The position numbers and the translations under genes were made by a program. This document shows, in pieces, positions 41,441 through 49,920 of a DNA stretch of 64,000 nt; the stretch's first letter is position 1; each line of letters starts with the position of its first letter. The stretch comes from Curvivirga sp965219885. Its GTDB lineage: Bacteria; Pseudomonadota; Alphaproteobacteria; UBA8366; Aestuariispiraceae. The notes beneath the pieces were generated by a model that worked only from the letters and a program-made list of their open reading frames with translations, was not told the DNA's origin and searched no databases. The stretch lies in NCBI RefSeq assembly GCF_965219885.1, contig NZ_CBDCOT010000008.1, positions 496,001-560,000 of the forward strand, in the 5' to 3' direction.

Positions 41441-43510
41441 TTGAATTCGACAAGTACCGGCACAAACTGGCGCAAGCTATTTTGTGCCGGACTTGTTTCT
41501 ACGTCTATGATCACTGGTTTGGGCTTTTTCCCAGACAATGTATCTTATGCCCAACAAGGCGTAGATAACAGTTCAGTGAACCAAAAGTTTCAACAAGATG
41601 CATTTATTCAATTACGATTTACGGCTCTCTCACTTGATACGTTGGACGAAGTAGGTCAAGCACTAGAAGGCCTTGTTCGCGCCTTACTCGCCCGTGGCGA
41701 TGTAGAAATGGCGATTGAAGAATCTGATCGTATCGAAGACACATTATGGCAAGCACGTGCTTTTTTATCTATTGCCCGCTATTATCGTTTACAGGGTTTT
41801 CCAGAAGAAGCACGTAAGTTTTTAGTTAAATCTTATGACGGCGCCGAAGATTTTGAACGTATTGAATTTAGCCAACATCTATATACATTAATTTCAAGCG
41901 AATATGCGTCTCTTGGTGATCTGCAAAATGCTGTTTCTTCGGCGGGTAATATCACCAGTACTCTAAACCGTATGAATGCTTTGCAAAAGGCGGCTCGGAT
42001 TTTTTTACAGCAAGCAGATGATGGGCAGGATGCTACCACCTCAAAAAGCTCTGTCACTGAAATCTTGCGAGCTACATTTAAAGAAGCATCGACCCTCCCC
42101 GGTTCCAGTCAAACTTTGATTGACGTATTTGTTAACATTGCACGCTCACAAGCAAGAGCTGGTGACATTGAAGGTGCCAATATCACTCTCAAATACGCAT
42201 TAGATAAGGTTGAAAAAGAAAAAGAGATTCAGAACTGGCATACACGTGCCTTAGCAAGAATTGCATCCGCATATACATATGCAAAAACACATTCCATGGC
42301 GATGGATGTTATGCGTCGAATTCCAGAAGGTGGTGAACGCGCAATCGCCCTAAGCGCTGTGGCAAAATCCATGGCCGAAATCGGCAATATTGATGCAGCT
42401 CTTCCCCTTTTTACCCTCGCGAAAGAACAAGCAAATCTTGAACAAAAGGATGAGCGTCGAGAACGTATTTTATCACTTCTTATTCGAGACCAAACTTTTG
42501 TCGGCCGGTTAGCTGATGCTTTTGTAACAGCAGGCCTGATTAAAAACCCCGAAGCACAAGCAACCGCTATCATGAATATGGGGTTCGTTTTAGTTGATCA
42601 GAATAAATTTAAAGAAGCAGAAGTTTTACTAGATTACATTCCATATCTTGGAATGCGTGCACCTATTTTTGCCGCTCTTGCCAGAGATAAATTCAAAAAT
42701 TCTGATAATCCAGAAGCGGCAAGTATGCTTCTGGCTCAAGCTCTGGAACCTGTGAACGGTAACCTTAATTTAGAAATGTTGCCTGGTGCTTTAAAAGCAG
42801 TTTTGTCTGCGCAGTTAAACTACGGCTCGCCTGAATATGACGAAGGTATTTTCCGCCAAGCTTATGAATTAACAAAGCTTATTCCTGATAACTTAACCCG
42901 CGTGAATGCTTTGGCCCATTTGGCAACCGCTGATGCTGCCCGTGGTCGCATTGAAGAAGCAAAAAAGGTTATTAATAATGCCTGGACATTAGCTTTCCTA
43001 TACAATGGTGGGCCAGATTATGCCAAGGCTCTTGCAAATATCACCCAAAGTCAAATCGCGACCGAGCAAATGCTTGATGCCATGGATACGGCAGCGCGTA
43101 TTCCGCTTCCTTCGGAAGATAAGATTAACGATCGTGCACCGGACGGTAGTTTTAGAGCGCCACGCTTTGATTCTATTACATCCGTTGGTGTAGCAGCTGC
43201 AAAACTTCACGATACTGATATGGCAATCAGATCCGCCCGATTGATCAAACATCCTCCCGCGCGTGCTGCAGCCCTAGCAGCCGTTGCAGTGGCAATTGCT
43301 TTACCTGATGCTAGTTTAAGGGAGATTATCGGCATTGGTCCAACAGATCGCTGGTCATATGATTTCTTAAAAGTTGATAAACGTGCTCTGGAAATCACGG
43401 AGCAACATGTAATTGGACAGCAAGAAATTCTTCGCCCTCAGCTTGATGAAAGCTATGATGATAATATCGACATAAATTTGTTAGAAGAATTAGCTAATTC
43501 AGAAATCTAA
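41441..43510 (+). CDS. Secreted helical-repeat protein of unknown function, TTG start
   Basis: 689 residues if translation starts at TTG 41441; no in-frame ATG exists between the purB stop and the signal peptide core, apart from an ATG inside the hydrophobic segment. From that TTG the protein has a perfect signal peptide, NWRKLF then hydrophobic then VSYA. The mature chain is built of helix pairs about 35 residues long (ARGDVEMAIEESDRI, ARAGDIEGANITLKYAL, DQNKFKEAEVLLDYI), so it is a TPR-like solenoid, likely a periplasmic scaffold. No catalytic motif. Follows purB by 52 bases and ends at a strong terminator, so it is probably co-transcribed with purB. Confidence 0.75.
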   Translation: MNSTSTGTNWRKLFCAGLVSTSMITGLGFFPDNVSYAQQGVDNSSVNQKFQQDAFIQLRFTALSLDTLDEVGQALEGLVRALLARGDVEMAIEESDRIEDTLWQARAFLSIARYYRLQGFPEEARKFLVKSYDGAEDFERIEFSQHLYTLISSEYASLGDLQNAVSSAGNITSTLNRMNALQKAARIFLQQADDGQDATTSKSSVTEILRATFKEASTLPGSSQTLIDVFVNIARSQARAGDIEGANITLKYALDKVEKEKEIQNWHTRALARIASAYTYAKTHSMAMDVMRRIPEGGERAIALSAVAKSMAEIGNIDAALPLFTLAKEQANLEQKDERRERILSLLIRDQTFVGRLADAFVTAGLIKNPEAQATAIMNMGFVLVDQNKFKEAEVLLDYIPYLGMRAPIFAALARDKFKNSDNPEAASMLLAQALEPVNGNLNLEMLPGALKAVLSAQLNYGSPEYDEGIFRQAYELTKLIPDNLTRVNALAHLATADAARGRIEEAKKVINNAWTLAFLYNGGPDYAKALANITQSQIATEQMLDAMDTAARIPLPSEDKINDRAPDGSFRAPRFDSITSVGVAAAKLHDTDMAIRSARLIKHPPARAAALAAVAVAIALPDASLREIIGIGPTDRWSYDFLKVDKRALEITEQHVIGQQEILRPQLDESYDDNIDINLLEELANSEI

Positions 43511-43512
43511 TA

Positions 43513-43552
43513 AAAAAAGAGCTGAAAGAACTAGCTTTCAGCTCTTCTCTTT
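43513..43552 (+). terminator. Bidirectional terminator, 11-bp perfect stem
   Basis: AGAGCTGAAAG (43518-43528) pairs with CTTTCAGCTCT (43535-43545). TCTCTTTTC follows on the plus strand and TTTTTTT on the minus strand, so it also serves the convergent zeta-inhibitor gene. Confidence 0.9.
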
Positions 43553-43569
43553 TCATACTCTTAAAAGTC

Positions 43570-43893
43570 TTATTCACCTGCTTTTATTTCTCGGCGCGCC
43601 TCTTCCATAAGTTCTGTCATCTTTTTTTCTACTAAATATTTAGAAATATCGATGGAAGCTGCCTCAAGGTCCGCATGTACTTTATCCCTTACAACTTCAA
43701 GACCTCTGCGTTCCATATCCAGTTCAAATATTGAACGTGCATATGCTTCTGCTTCCGCTTCACTCATGCCAAGTTGTTCTGCTGCCCACATCCCAACCAA
43801 AGTGTCACGACGCGCAGCAGCCTTAAATTCAATTTCTTGATCATGGCTGAATTTATCTTCGTAAGCGCGCTCTCTATCTTCAAAACCGCTCAT
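43570..43893 (-). CDS. F1-ATPase inhibitor zeta subunit, DUF1476
   Basis: 107 residues from ATG 43893, with GGAG seven bases upstream. FEDRERAYEDKFSHDQEIEFKAAARRD is the characteristic N-terminus of the DUF1476 family, followed by LVGMWAAEQLGM and helices to the end. In Paracoccus this protein inhibits the F1F0-ATP synthase, as mitochondrial IF1 does; the inhibitory activity of this copy is inferred, since N-terminal features vary between species. Diagnostic of Alphaproteobacteria. Single gene; ATP synthase genes are not in the window. Confidence 0.92.
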   Translation of the reverse strand: MSGFEDRERAYEDKFSHDQEIEFKAAARRDTLVGMWAAEQLGMSEAEAEAYARSIFELDMERRGLEVVRDKVHADLEAASIDISKYLVEKKMTELMEEARREIKAGE

Positions 43894-43999
43894 ATCTGTC
43901 TCCGTCCCTAAAAGGTTCAAATCACGTATTTATAACTATATCATAATTTACGAAGAAACCCTACTAAGTCTTTGAGATAAGTCAGTTACGCAGAAAAAA

Positions 44000-45940
44000 T
44001 TAAAGGTTATCAATTTCACATTGATAACTACCCGCAGGTAAAGAAATTCCAAAAACCTGCGCATAGAAAGATAGCTCAGTTTCCATAGCTTTCTTTATGT
44101 TCTCGGCTTGACGGAAACCATGCCCCTCTTTTGCAAAAAGAACATAGGCAACAGGTACTCCCTTCTGACGCAGGGCTGCAGACATTTGATCTGCTTGATT
44201 TGGTGGTACAACTTTATCATCTTCCCCCTGAAGGAAAAGAACAGGGCAGTTTAATTGTTCTGTATGATTAAGGGGGGAACGTTCTCTATAGATGTCTGCC
44301 TCTGCTGGCCAAACACCAACAAGCTTGTCCATATAGCGGCTTTCAAACTTATGAGTATCTTGTGCTAACATGGCCAAATCCCCTATACCATAAGAACTAC
44401 ATCCAGCTTTAAAAGTATCTGTAAATGTTAATGCTGCTAACGTTGTATAGCCACCAGCACTACCTCCCGCAATAATGAGGCGATCTTTATCGACTCTTCC
44501 CTGAGCAACCATATATTTTGCGGCATTTTCACAATCAATGACATCTAAAACGCCCCAATTCCCTGCTAAGCGATCGCGATATGTACGTCCATATCCAGTG
44601 CTTCCACTATAATTCACATCAAGCACTGCAAAACCACGGCTGGTCCAATATTGATACTTCAACGAAAGCGCAGACATAGACTGCCCTGTTGGTCCGCCAT
44701 GACTTCGTACAATGACAGGAGGTAATTCACCAGCTGATGCCTCATAATTCGCATTTGCAGGCGGATAGAAATACGCATATGCAACACGCTCTTCGCCATT
44801 TGGACCAGATTGAGTAGGGAAAACAATTGTTTCAGCTTTTGATATACCTTCAGCTTCTATATCCAAATTCGCAGAAACCATTAAAACATCATGCGTCCCA
44901 TCCGCCAGATCAAGCAAGATGATCTCATCTGGGCCATCTGCACGACCACCGTTAAACGCAACTTTATCGCCTTTCGCGACAACGGAATCAAATGTAACCC
45001 ATGGTAAATCAAGGTGATCCCATTCGCCGGAGGTTGTTGTAAGTATACTTAAACGCCAATCTCCCTTAACTGAATTGGCCACAACTAAGCGATCACCATC
45101 CAATAAATCATAGCTACGCATACCAAAAACCCAATGTGGATAAGCACAATCACCCGCCAGAGGGAATTGGGTAATTTTTCCATCTTTATAGCTACAAATA
45201 TTCCAATATCCACTTTCATCGGACACGAAATAGATTTGACCGTCTTTTGCATATTCTGGCTGTACGATGGATATATTTTCGCCACCCGCAATTTGCTCTA
45301 TTCGCTCAAGGGAGCCATCTACATTGATATGAGCATGCATTAATCTTGTCGCATCCCAAGGCATGTCCGGATGCGACCATTCAATCCAACAAAGTTTCGA
45401 TCCATCCTCAGAAAGACGCGGAGACGAATAAAAATCTGCGCCTTTGATTAAATGCACCATTTCTCCATTTAAAGAAATTGCCGACAAACGCGCTGTCGGT
45501 TCATGATCTTCCAGATGACGTTCTTCAGAAACACAGATCAAACGATCCCGGTGTTTATCCATTTGGAAATCAGCGTAACCGATCTTACTACTTTCAATTA
45601 CCTGATTAACTTCGCCTGTAACTAAATCACCACATAAAATTGCTTGTTCAACAGGATCAGAGAAATACACCTTACCTTCATAAAGCGTGTAGGCACCGCC
45701 ACCATATTCATGTACCCAACTACGCATATTATAGGGTTCTGGCAAAATGGTTTTGGGCGATTCGCCTTCAACACCCGCTTTCACTAAGGCTCCACGCCCT
45801 TTTTCACTTGGACGCCCTTCCTGCCAATAGAGGTCATTTCCTTCAAACATAACCTGACCAAGCCCGACAGCTCCCTGTGTCATCAACTCAGTTGTAATTG
45901 AGGAAACCCAACTGCCATAAGGCGCAATTTTCTTTGTCAT
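44000..45940 (-). CDS. S9 family (prolyl oligopeptidase-type) serine peptidase
   Basis: 646 residues. N-terminal beta-propeller-like region (residues 1-380) followed by an alpha/beta-hydrolase domain with the nucleophile in GGSAGGYTTLAAL, aspartate in GEDDKVVPP and histidine in EGHGFRQAENI. This is the acylaminoacyl/dipeptidyl-peptidase S9C-like pattern. No signal peptide, so it is cytoplasmic and would degrade short peptides. Single gene on the minus strand between two terminator regions. Confidence 0.9.
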   Translation of the reverse strand: MTKKIAPYGSWVSSITTELMTQGAVGLGQVMFEGNDLYWQEGRPSEKGRGALVKAGVEGESPKTILPEPYNMRSWVHEYGGGAYTLYEGKVYFSDPVEQAILCGDLVTGEVNQVIESSKIGYADFQMDKHRDRLICVSEERHLEDHEPTARLSAISLNGEMVHLIKGADFYSSPRLSEDGSKLCWIEWSHPDMPWDATRLMHAHINVDGSLERIEQIAGGENISIVQPEYAKDGQIYFVSDESGYWNICSYKDGKITQFPLAGDCAYPHWVFGMRSYDLLDGDRLVVANSVKGDWRLSILTTTSGEWDHLDLPWVTFDSVVAKGDKVAFNGGRADGPDEIILLDLADGTHDVLMVSANLDIEAEGISKAETIVFPTQSGPNGEERVAYAYFYPPANANYEASAGELPPVIVRSHGGPTGQSMSALSLKYQYWTSRGFAVLDVNYSGSTGYGRTYRDRLAGNWGVLDVIDCENAAKYMVAQGRVDKDRLIIAGGSAGGYTTLAALTFTDTFKAGCSSYGIGDLAMLAQDTHKFESRYMDKLVGVWPAEADIYRERSPLNHTEQLNCPVLFLQGEDDKVVPPNQADQMSAALRQKGVPVAYVLFAKEGHGFRQAENIKKAMETELSFYAQVFGISLPAGSYQCEIDNL

Positions 45941-46223
45941 TTCAATGCTTTCCAGAATAGAAAAAGGAAGAAGATAATCTTAACATAAAGAACAGAATCT
46001 CTTTTTACTACTGTTCCAGTTGAATAGATAGAAATCAAGTATGGAAATATTGTGGCGAGTATTTGTTTTAAATCTGCTTTTCGGGCTTTAACATGGTGCG
46101 AACCACTGCTATAACCCATTCATTATGCGTATATGTTGCGTATAAGACTAAGCATGAACTGGCTTTATGTAACCACATAAAGTGATCGTTTTACTTTTGA
46201 CAGGTATACAAGAGGTAAACCTC

Positions 46224-46670
46224 ATGTCCTCCACTCCGAAAATTCTGGTTATCAATGGACCAAACCTAAATATGTTGGGTTTGCGTCAACCGGAAGTCTA
46301 TGGGTCTGAAAGTTTGAGTGATGTGGAAAGCCGCTGCCAGAAAAAAGGAACAAGCCTTGGTCTTGAAGTGACATGTAAGCAAAGCAATATGGAAGGTGAT
46401 ATCGTTACCTGGATTCAACAAGCCAGAAACGATTACGACGGTATCCTGTTAAATGCAGGGGCTTATACACATACTTCTGTTGCTATTCATGATGCAATTC
46501 TTTCCAGTGAAACTCCTGTGATTGAAGTACATCTGTCAAACATCCATGCGCGAGAAGAATTTCGTCATCATTCTTTCATCAGTCCTGTGGCTGTTGGAAT
46601 GATATGCGGATTTGGCACATTTGGATATGACATGGCAATGGATGCGATTAAGGCTCATCTGCAAAAATAG
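46224..46670 (+). CDS. aroQ: Type II 3-dehydroquinate dehydratase
   Basis: 148 residues from ATG 46224 (GAGG eight bases upstream). Third step of the shikimate pathway. INGPNLNMLGLRQPEVYG carries the active-site tyrosine, NAGAYTHTSVAI, EVHLSNIHARE with the catalytic histidine, and ISPVAVGMICGFG complete the type II signature. First of the aroQ-accB-accC cluster common in alphaproteobacteria; accB follows by 50 bases. Confidence 0.95.
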   Translation: MSSTPKILVINGPNLNMLGLRQPEVYGSESLSDVESRCQKKGTSLGLEVTCKQSNMEGDIVTWIQQARNDYDGILLNAGAYTHTSVAIHDAILSSETPVIEVHLSNIHAREEFRHHSFISPVAVGMICGFGTFGYDMAMDAIKAHLQK

Positions 46671-46720
46671 AAAACCATCCAAATGGATGGAATTAATGAC
46701 AAAGACGAAAAAGGAAAGTC

Positions 46721-47194
46721 ATGGGTAAGTTCGAATTTGACGCAGAAAGCGTTGGTAAAGTAGCTGATATGATGAATGAAAAGGACCTTGCCGAGGTTGA
46801 AATCGTTCATGACGACTATTCTATCCGCTTGAGCAAAGCATCTGCAATTGCACCTGTTATGGCAAGTGCGCCAGTGGCAGCAGCAGCACCAGCACCAGTT
46901 GCAGCGCCTGCAGCAGCACCAGCTGCTGAAGCAGCGGCGCCTGCATCTATGGAAAACCATCCTGGTGCGGTAAAATCCCCAATGGTTGGTACAGCTTATT
47001 TGGCAGCAAATCCTGATTCACCAAACTTCGTAAAAGAAGGTGATGCGGTAACAGAAGGTCAGACATTACTGATCGTTGAAGCGATGAAAGTAATGAACCA
47101 GATTCCAGCACCAAAATCTGGTACAGTGAAAGCGGTTCTTGTTGCAAATGCAGAACCTATCGAATTCGGTCAGCCATTGGTGGTTATCGAGTAA
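46721..47194 (+). CDS. accB: Biotin carboxyl carrier protein of acetyl-CoA carboxylase
   Basis: 157 residues. An Ala/Pro-rich linker near residues 45-80 separates the N-terminal helix from the biotinyl domain; the biotinylated lysine is K123 in EAMKVMN. ATG has AAGGA upstream. Carries biotin between biotin carboxylase and carboxyltransferase in malonyl-CoA synthesis. Upstream of accC by 31 bases. Confidence 0.96.
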   Translation: MGKFEFDAESVGKVADMMNEKDLAEVEIVHDDYSIRLSKASAIAPVMASAPVAAAAPAPVAAPAAAPAAEAAAPASMENHPGAVKSPMVGTAYLAANPDSPNFVKEGDAVTEGQTLLIVEAMKVMNQIPAPKSGTVKAVLVANAEPIEFGQPLVVIE

Positions 47195-47225
47195 TCAGCC
47201 CCCTCAATGAGTTGGAGATTTATCG

Positions 47226-48566
47226 GTGTTTAAAAAAGTACTGATTGCAAACCGTGGTGAGATTGCACTTCGCATCCACCGTGCCTGTAAGGAAATGGGC
47301 ATCCAGACTGTTGCCATTCATTCCACAGCGGATGAAAATGCAATGCATGTCCGTCTTGCAGACGAAGCCGTATGTATTGGCCCACCTTCCCCTGCGGAAT
47401 CTTACCTGAATAAAGCAGCTATTTTGACAGCTGCAAATATCACAGGTGCAGATGCAATTCACCCAGGTGTTGGTTTCTTGTCCGAGAATGCCGAATTCGC
47501 GGAGATGGTTGTTGAACATGGTCACACATGGATCGGCCCATCCCCTGCTCATCTTCGTATGATGGGTGATAAGATTGAAGCGAAAGAAGCTGCAAAACGT
47601 CTTGGTATCCCTGTCGTACCAGGGAGTGACGGTGGAGTTGATAGCGAAGAAGATGCTCTTCGTCTGGCAAAAGAAATTGGCTTCCCATTGATTATCAAAG
47701 CTGCCTCTGGCGGTGGTGGCCGTGGTATGAAAGTTGCCAATTCCATCGATGAAGTTGCAGAAGCGTACAACATTTGTCGGACAGAGGCGAAAGTTGCCTT
47801 TGGTGATGATGCTGTTTACATGGAACGTTACCTGGGCGAGCCTCGTCACATTGAGGTTCAGTTGATCGCAGACGGTCAAGGCGGTTGCGTCCATCTTTGG
47901 GAACGCGATTGTTCCGTACAACGTCGTCACCAGAAAGTAATCGAAGAAGCACCGTCCCCAGCCTTGGATCAAGCGGCACGTGAAAAAATCGGTAAAACGG
48001 TTACTGATGCGATGGTTGAAATGGGCTATGCAAGTGCGGGTACAATTGAGTTCTTGTATGAGCGTGGCGAATTTTTCTTCATTGAGATGAACACACGTCT
48101 TCAAGTGGAACATCCTATTTCAGAAATGATTTGTGGTGTTGACTTGGTGCGTGAGCAAATCCGTGTTGCTGCTGGTAAAAAGCTTTCCTTCAAACAGGAA
48201 GATATCAAGCTAAACGGTCATTCTATCGAATGCCGTGTTACAGCTGAGCATCCTGAAACATTCATGCCTTCCCCTGGTAAGATTACCGATTATCATGCAC
48301 CGGGTGGCCTTGGTGTACGTGTTGATAGCCATCTTTATACGGGGTATTCCATCCCACCATATTATGACAGTTTGGTTTCCAAGTTGATCGTCCATGGTGA
48401 TAGCCGTGAAGAATGTTTGAAACGTCTGGATCGTGCCCTTGGTGAATATGTGATTGGTGGTATTGAAACCACCATCCCGCTTCATCAAAAGCTCATCCAT
48501 GAAGACGCTTTCAAATCAGGTGACTATGACATTCACTGGTTGGAAAAATTGATGGGCTTAAAATAA
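47226..48566 (+). CDS. accC: Biotin carboxylase subunit of acetyl-CoA carboxylase
   Basis: 446 residues. ATP-grasp enzyme that carboxylates biotin on AccB. Visible are KVLIANRGEIALRI, KAASGGGGRGMKV (ATP-binding glycine loop), ERDCSVQRRHQKVIEEAPSP, FIEMNTRLQVEHPISEMI and the C-terminal CRVTAEHPETFMPSPGKI. Start GTG with GGAG eight bases upstream. Last gene of the aroQ-accB-accC operon before a terminator. Confidence 0.97.
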   Translation: MFKKVLIANRGEIALRIHRACKEMGIQTVAIHSTADENAMHVRLADEAVCIGPPSPAESYLNKAAILTAANITGADAIHPGVGFLSENAEFAEMVVEHGHTWIGPSPAHLRMMGDKIEAKEAAKRLGIPVVPGSDGGVDSEEDALRLAKEIGFPLIIKAASGGGGRGMKVANSIDEVAEAYNICRTEAKVAFGDDAVYMERYLGEPRHIEVQLIADGQGGCVHLWERDCSVQRRHQKVIEEAPSPALDQAAREKIGKTVTDAMVEMGYASAGTIEFLYERGEFFFIEMNTRLQVEHPISEMICGVDLVREQIRVAAGKKLSFKQEDIKLNGHSIECRVTAEHPETFMPSPGKITDYHAPGGLGVRVDSHLYTGYSIPPYYDSLVSKLIVHGDSREECLKRLDRALGEYVIGGIETTIPLHQKLIHEDAFKSGDYDIHWLEKLMGLK

Positions 48567-48589
48567 GCTTTATTGATTTTCAAAGATTT

Positions 48590-48621
48590 AAGGTCGTTCA
48601 TTTTGAACGGCCTTTTCTTTT
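48590..48621 (+). terminator. Rho-independent terminator of aroQ-accB-accC
   Basis: AAGGTCGTTCA (48590-48600) pairs with TGAACGGCCTT (48604-48614) with one G-U pair, around TTT, followed by TTTTCTTTTA. Confidence 0.88.
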
Positions 48622-48997
48622 ATATATTGAAATCTTGCGCCCATCTTTGTGCGTCTGAAAAAGTATCGAAAATACGAGATTGTATTTTATCAGCATCCAC
48701 ATGTTGTTGATAAACTTCTGTGAAATTAATGATATCTGGATCAGTCGTAATAATCGCGATTTTCATAAATCTAAATTGTCCGAATGCAGCATTGTCAAAC
48801 TTGGCAGTTATGAGCGCGTCTTCATTGGAAATTAAGACCCCAGATGACTTTGACATATCCCAAATCTGATATTTCGATTTATGAAAATTCGGATGTTCCC
48901 AGCAATCTTCATTGGCCTTCCTGAGGTCCAAATGATCGCTACTTCCGTCAAATATTATAACCATCCCTGATCCGTCGAAATCGACTTTATATGGCAT
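48620..48997 (-). CDS. Small cytoplasmic protein, possibly STAS/SpoIIAA-like
   Basis: 125 residues from ATG 48997, chosen because AGGGG lies seven bases upstream (an ATG 17 codons earlier lacks a site). Alternating short strands and helices (YKVDFDGSGMVIIFDGS, QIWDMSKSSGVLISNED, MKIAIITTDPDI, DAQRWAQDFNI) are the pattern of SpoIIAA-like proteins, but the match is by eye only. No signal peptide. Single gene between accC and aat, on the opposite strand; function not assigned. Confidence 0.6.
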   Translation of the reverse strand: MPYKVDFDGSGMVIIFDGSSDHLDLRKANEDCWEHPNFHKSKYQIWDMSKSSGVLISNEDALITAKFDNAAFGQFRFMKIAIITTDPDIINFTEVYQQHVDADKIQSRIFDTFSDAQRWAQDFNI

Positions 48998-49127
48998 TTT
49001 TTGCCCCTGTTTTTTATTAAGATTTTCACAATCATAATTTGTCGTCAAAAAGAAATCTAGGGTTTTAAACGTGAATCGGGTATACTAATTCTATCAAATA
49101 TGGATGGAGAGACTAGAGAAAGTCAAA

Positions 49128-49802
49128 ATGGAACCCTTTGAAATAACACCAGAAGTTCTTATTAAAGCCTATGCTGTCGGTGTCTTTCCCATGGCCGAAG
49201 ACCGCGATGACGAAGAACTATTCTGGGTTGATCCGCGTATGCGCGGTGTCATTCCTTTTGACGAATTTCATGTCCCACGTCGTCTGAAACGGACAATCCG
49301 CCAACAGAAATATAATGTCACCTTCAACAAGGATTTTGTCGGGGTGATGGAAGGTTGTGCAGAAGAAACCACCACACGTCCAAGAACCTGGATTAACAAT
49401 TCCATCTTTGATTTATATACCTCCCTTCATATGAAAGGCTGTGCCCATTCTGTCGAAGTTTGGGATGGGGAAAATTTGATGGGTGGTCTATATGGTGTGT
49501 CCCTTGGAGGCGCCTTTTTCGGAGAAAGCATGTTCAGTCGTGCCGCCGATACCAGTAAGATTGCCCTTGTCCATTTGATCAGTCGACTGGTTAGTGCAGA
49601 ATATACATTATTAGATACCCAATTCATCACCGATCATCTTTCACAATTTGGGGCAAAAGAAATCCCACGGGATGAATATAGAGACTTATTGGAAGATGCC
49701 CTTCGTATTCCGACAAATTTTGCGCGCAACTATGAAAAGGACGAAGCCGTTGATTTCGTGAATAAGTTGAGCCGCCAAAACATAAAAGCCTCACAAATAT
49801 AA
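49128..49802 (+). CDS. aat: Leucyl/phenylalanyl-tRNA--protein transferase
   Basis: 224 residues from ATG 49128 (AGAGAAAG upstream; a start at 49104 is in frame). N-end rule enzyme that adds Leu or Phe to proteins starting with Arg or Lys, targeting them to ClpS/ClpAP. Conserved motifs: YAVGVFPMAE, FWVDPRMRGVIP, HMKGCAHSVEVW, GGLYGVSLGGAFFGESMFS and LLDTQFITDHLSQFGA. Stands alone here. Confidence 0.95.
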   Translation: MEPFEITPEVLIKAYAVGVFPMAEDRDDEELFWVDPRMRGVIPFDEFHVPRRLKRTIRQQKYNVTFNKDFVGVMEGCAEETTTRPRTWINNSIFDLYTSLHMKGCAHSVEVWDGENLMGGLYGVSLGGAFFGESMFSRAADTSKIALVHLISRLVSAEYTLLDTQFITDHLSQFGAKEIPRDEYRDLLEDALRIPTNFARNYEKDEAVDFVNKLSRQNIKASQI

Positions 49803-49920
49803 TTTTTATTTCTTTTCAACCTGACGGACTAAGTCTATAGTTTTAAAAGCGGATCAGGCTGCTCTAATGTAAGAAATAAAAAAACTACAACTATAACAGC
49901 GTTTAAATGGGTTTTAATAT

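Noticed and set aside
46655..46960. Cysteine- and tryptophan-rich minus-strand frames opposite accB
   Set aside because: These are mirror frames of the Ala/Pro-rich linker of accB and have no independent coding support.
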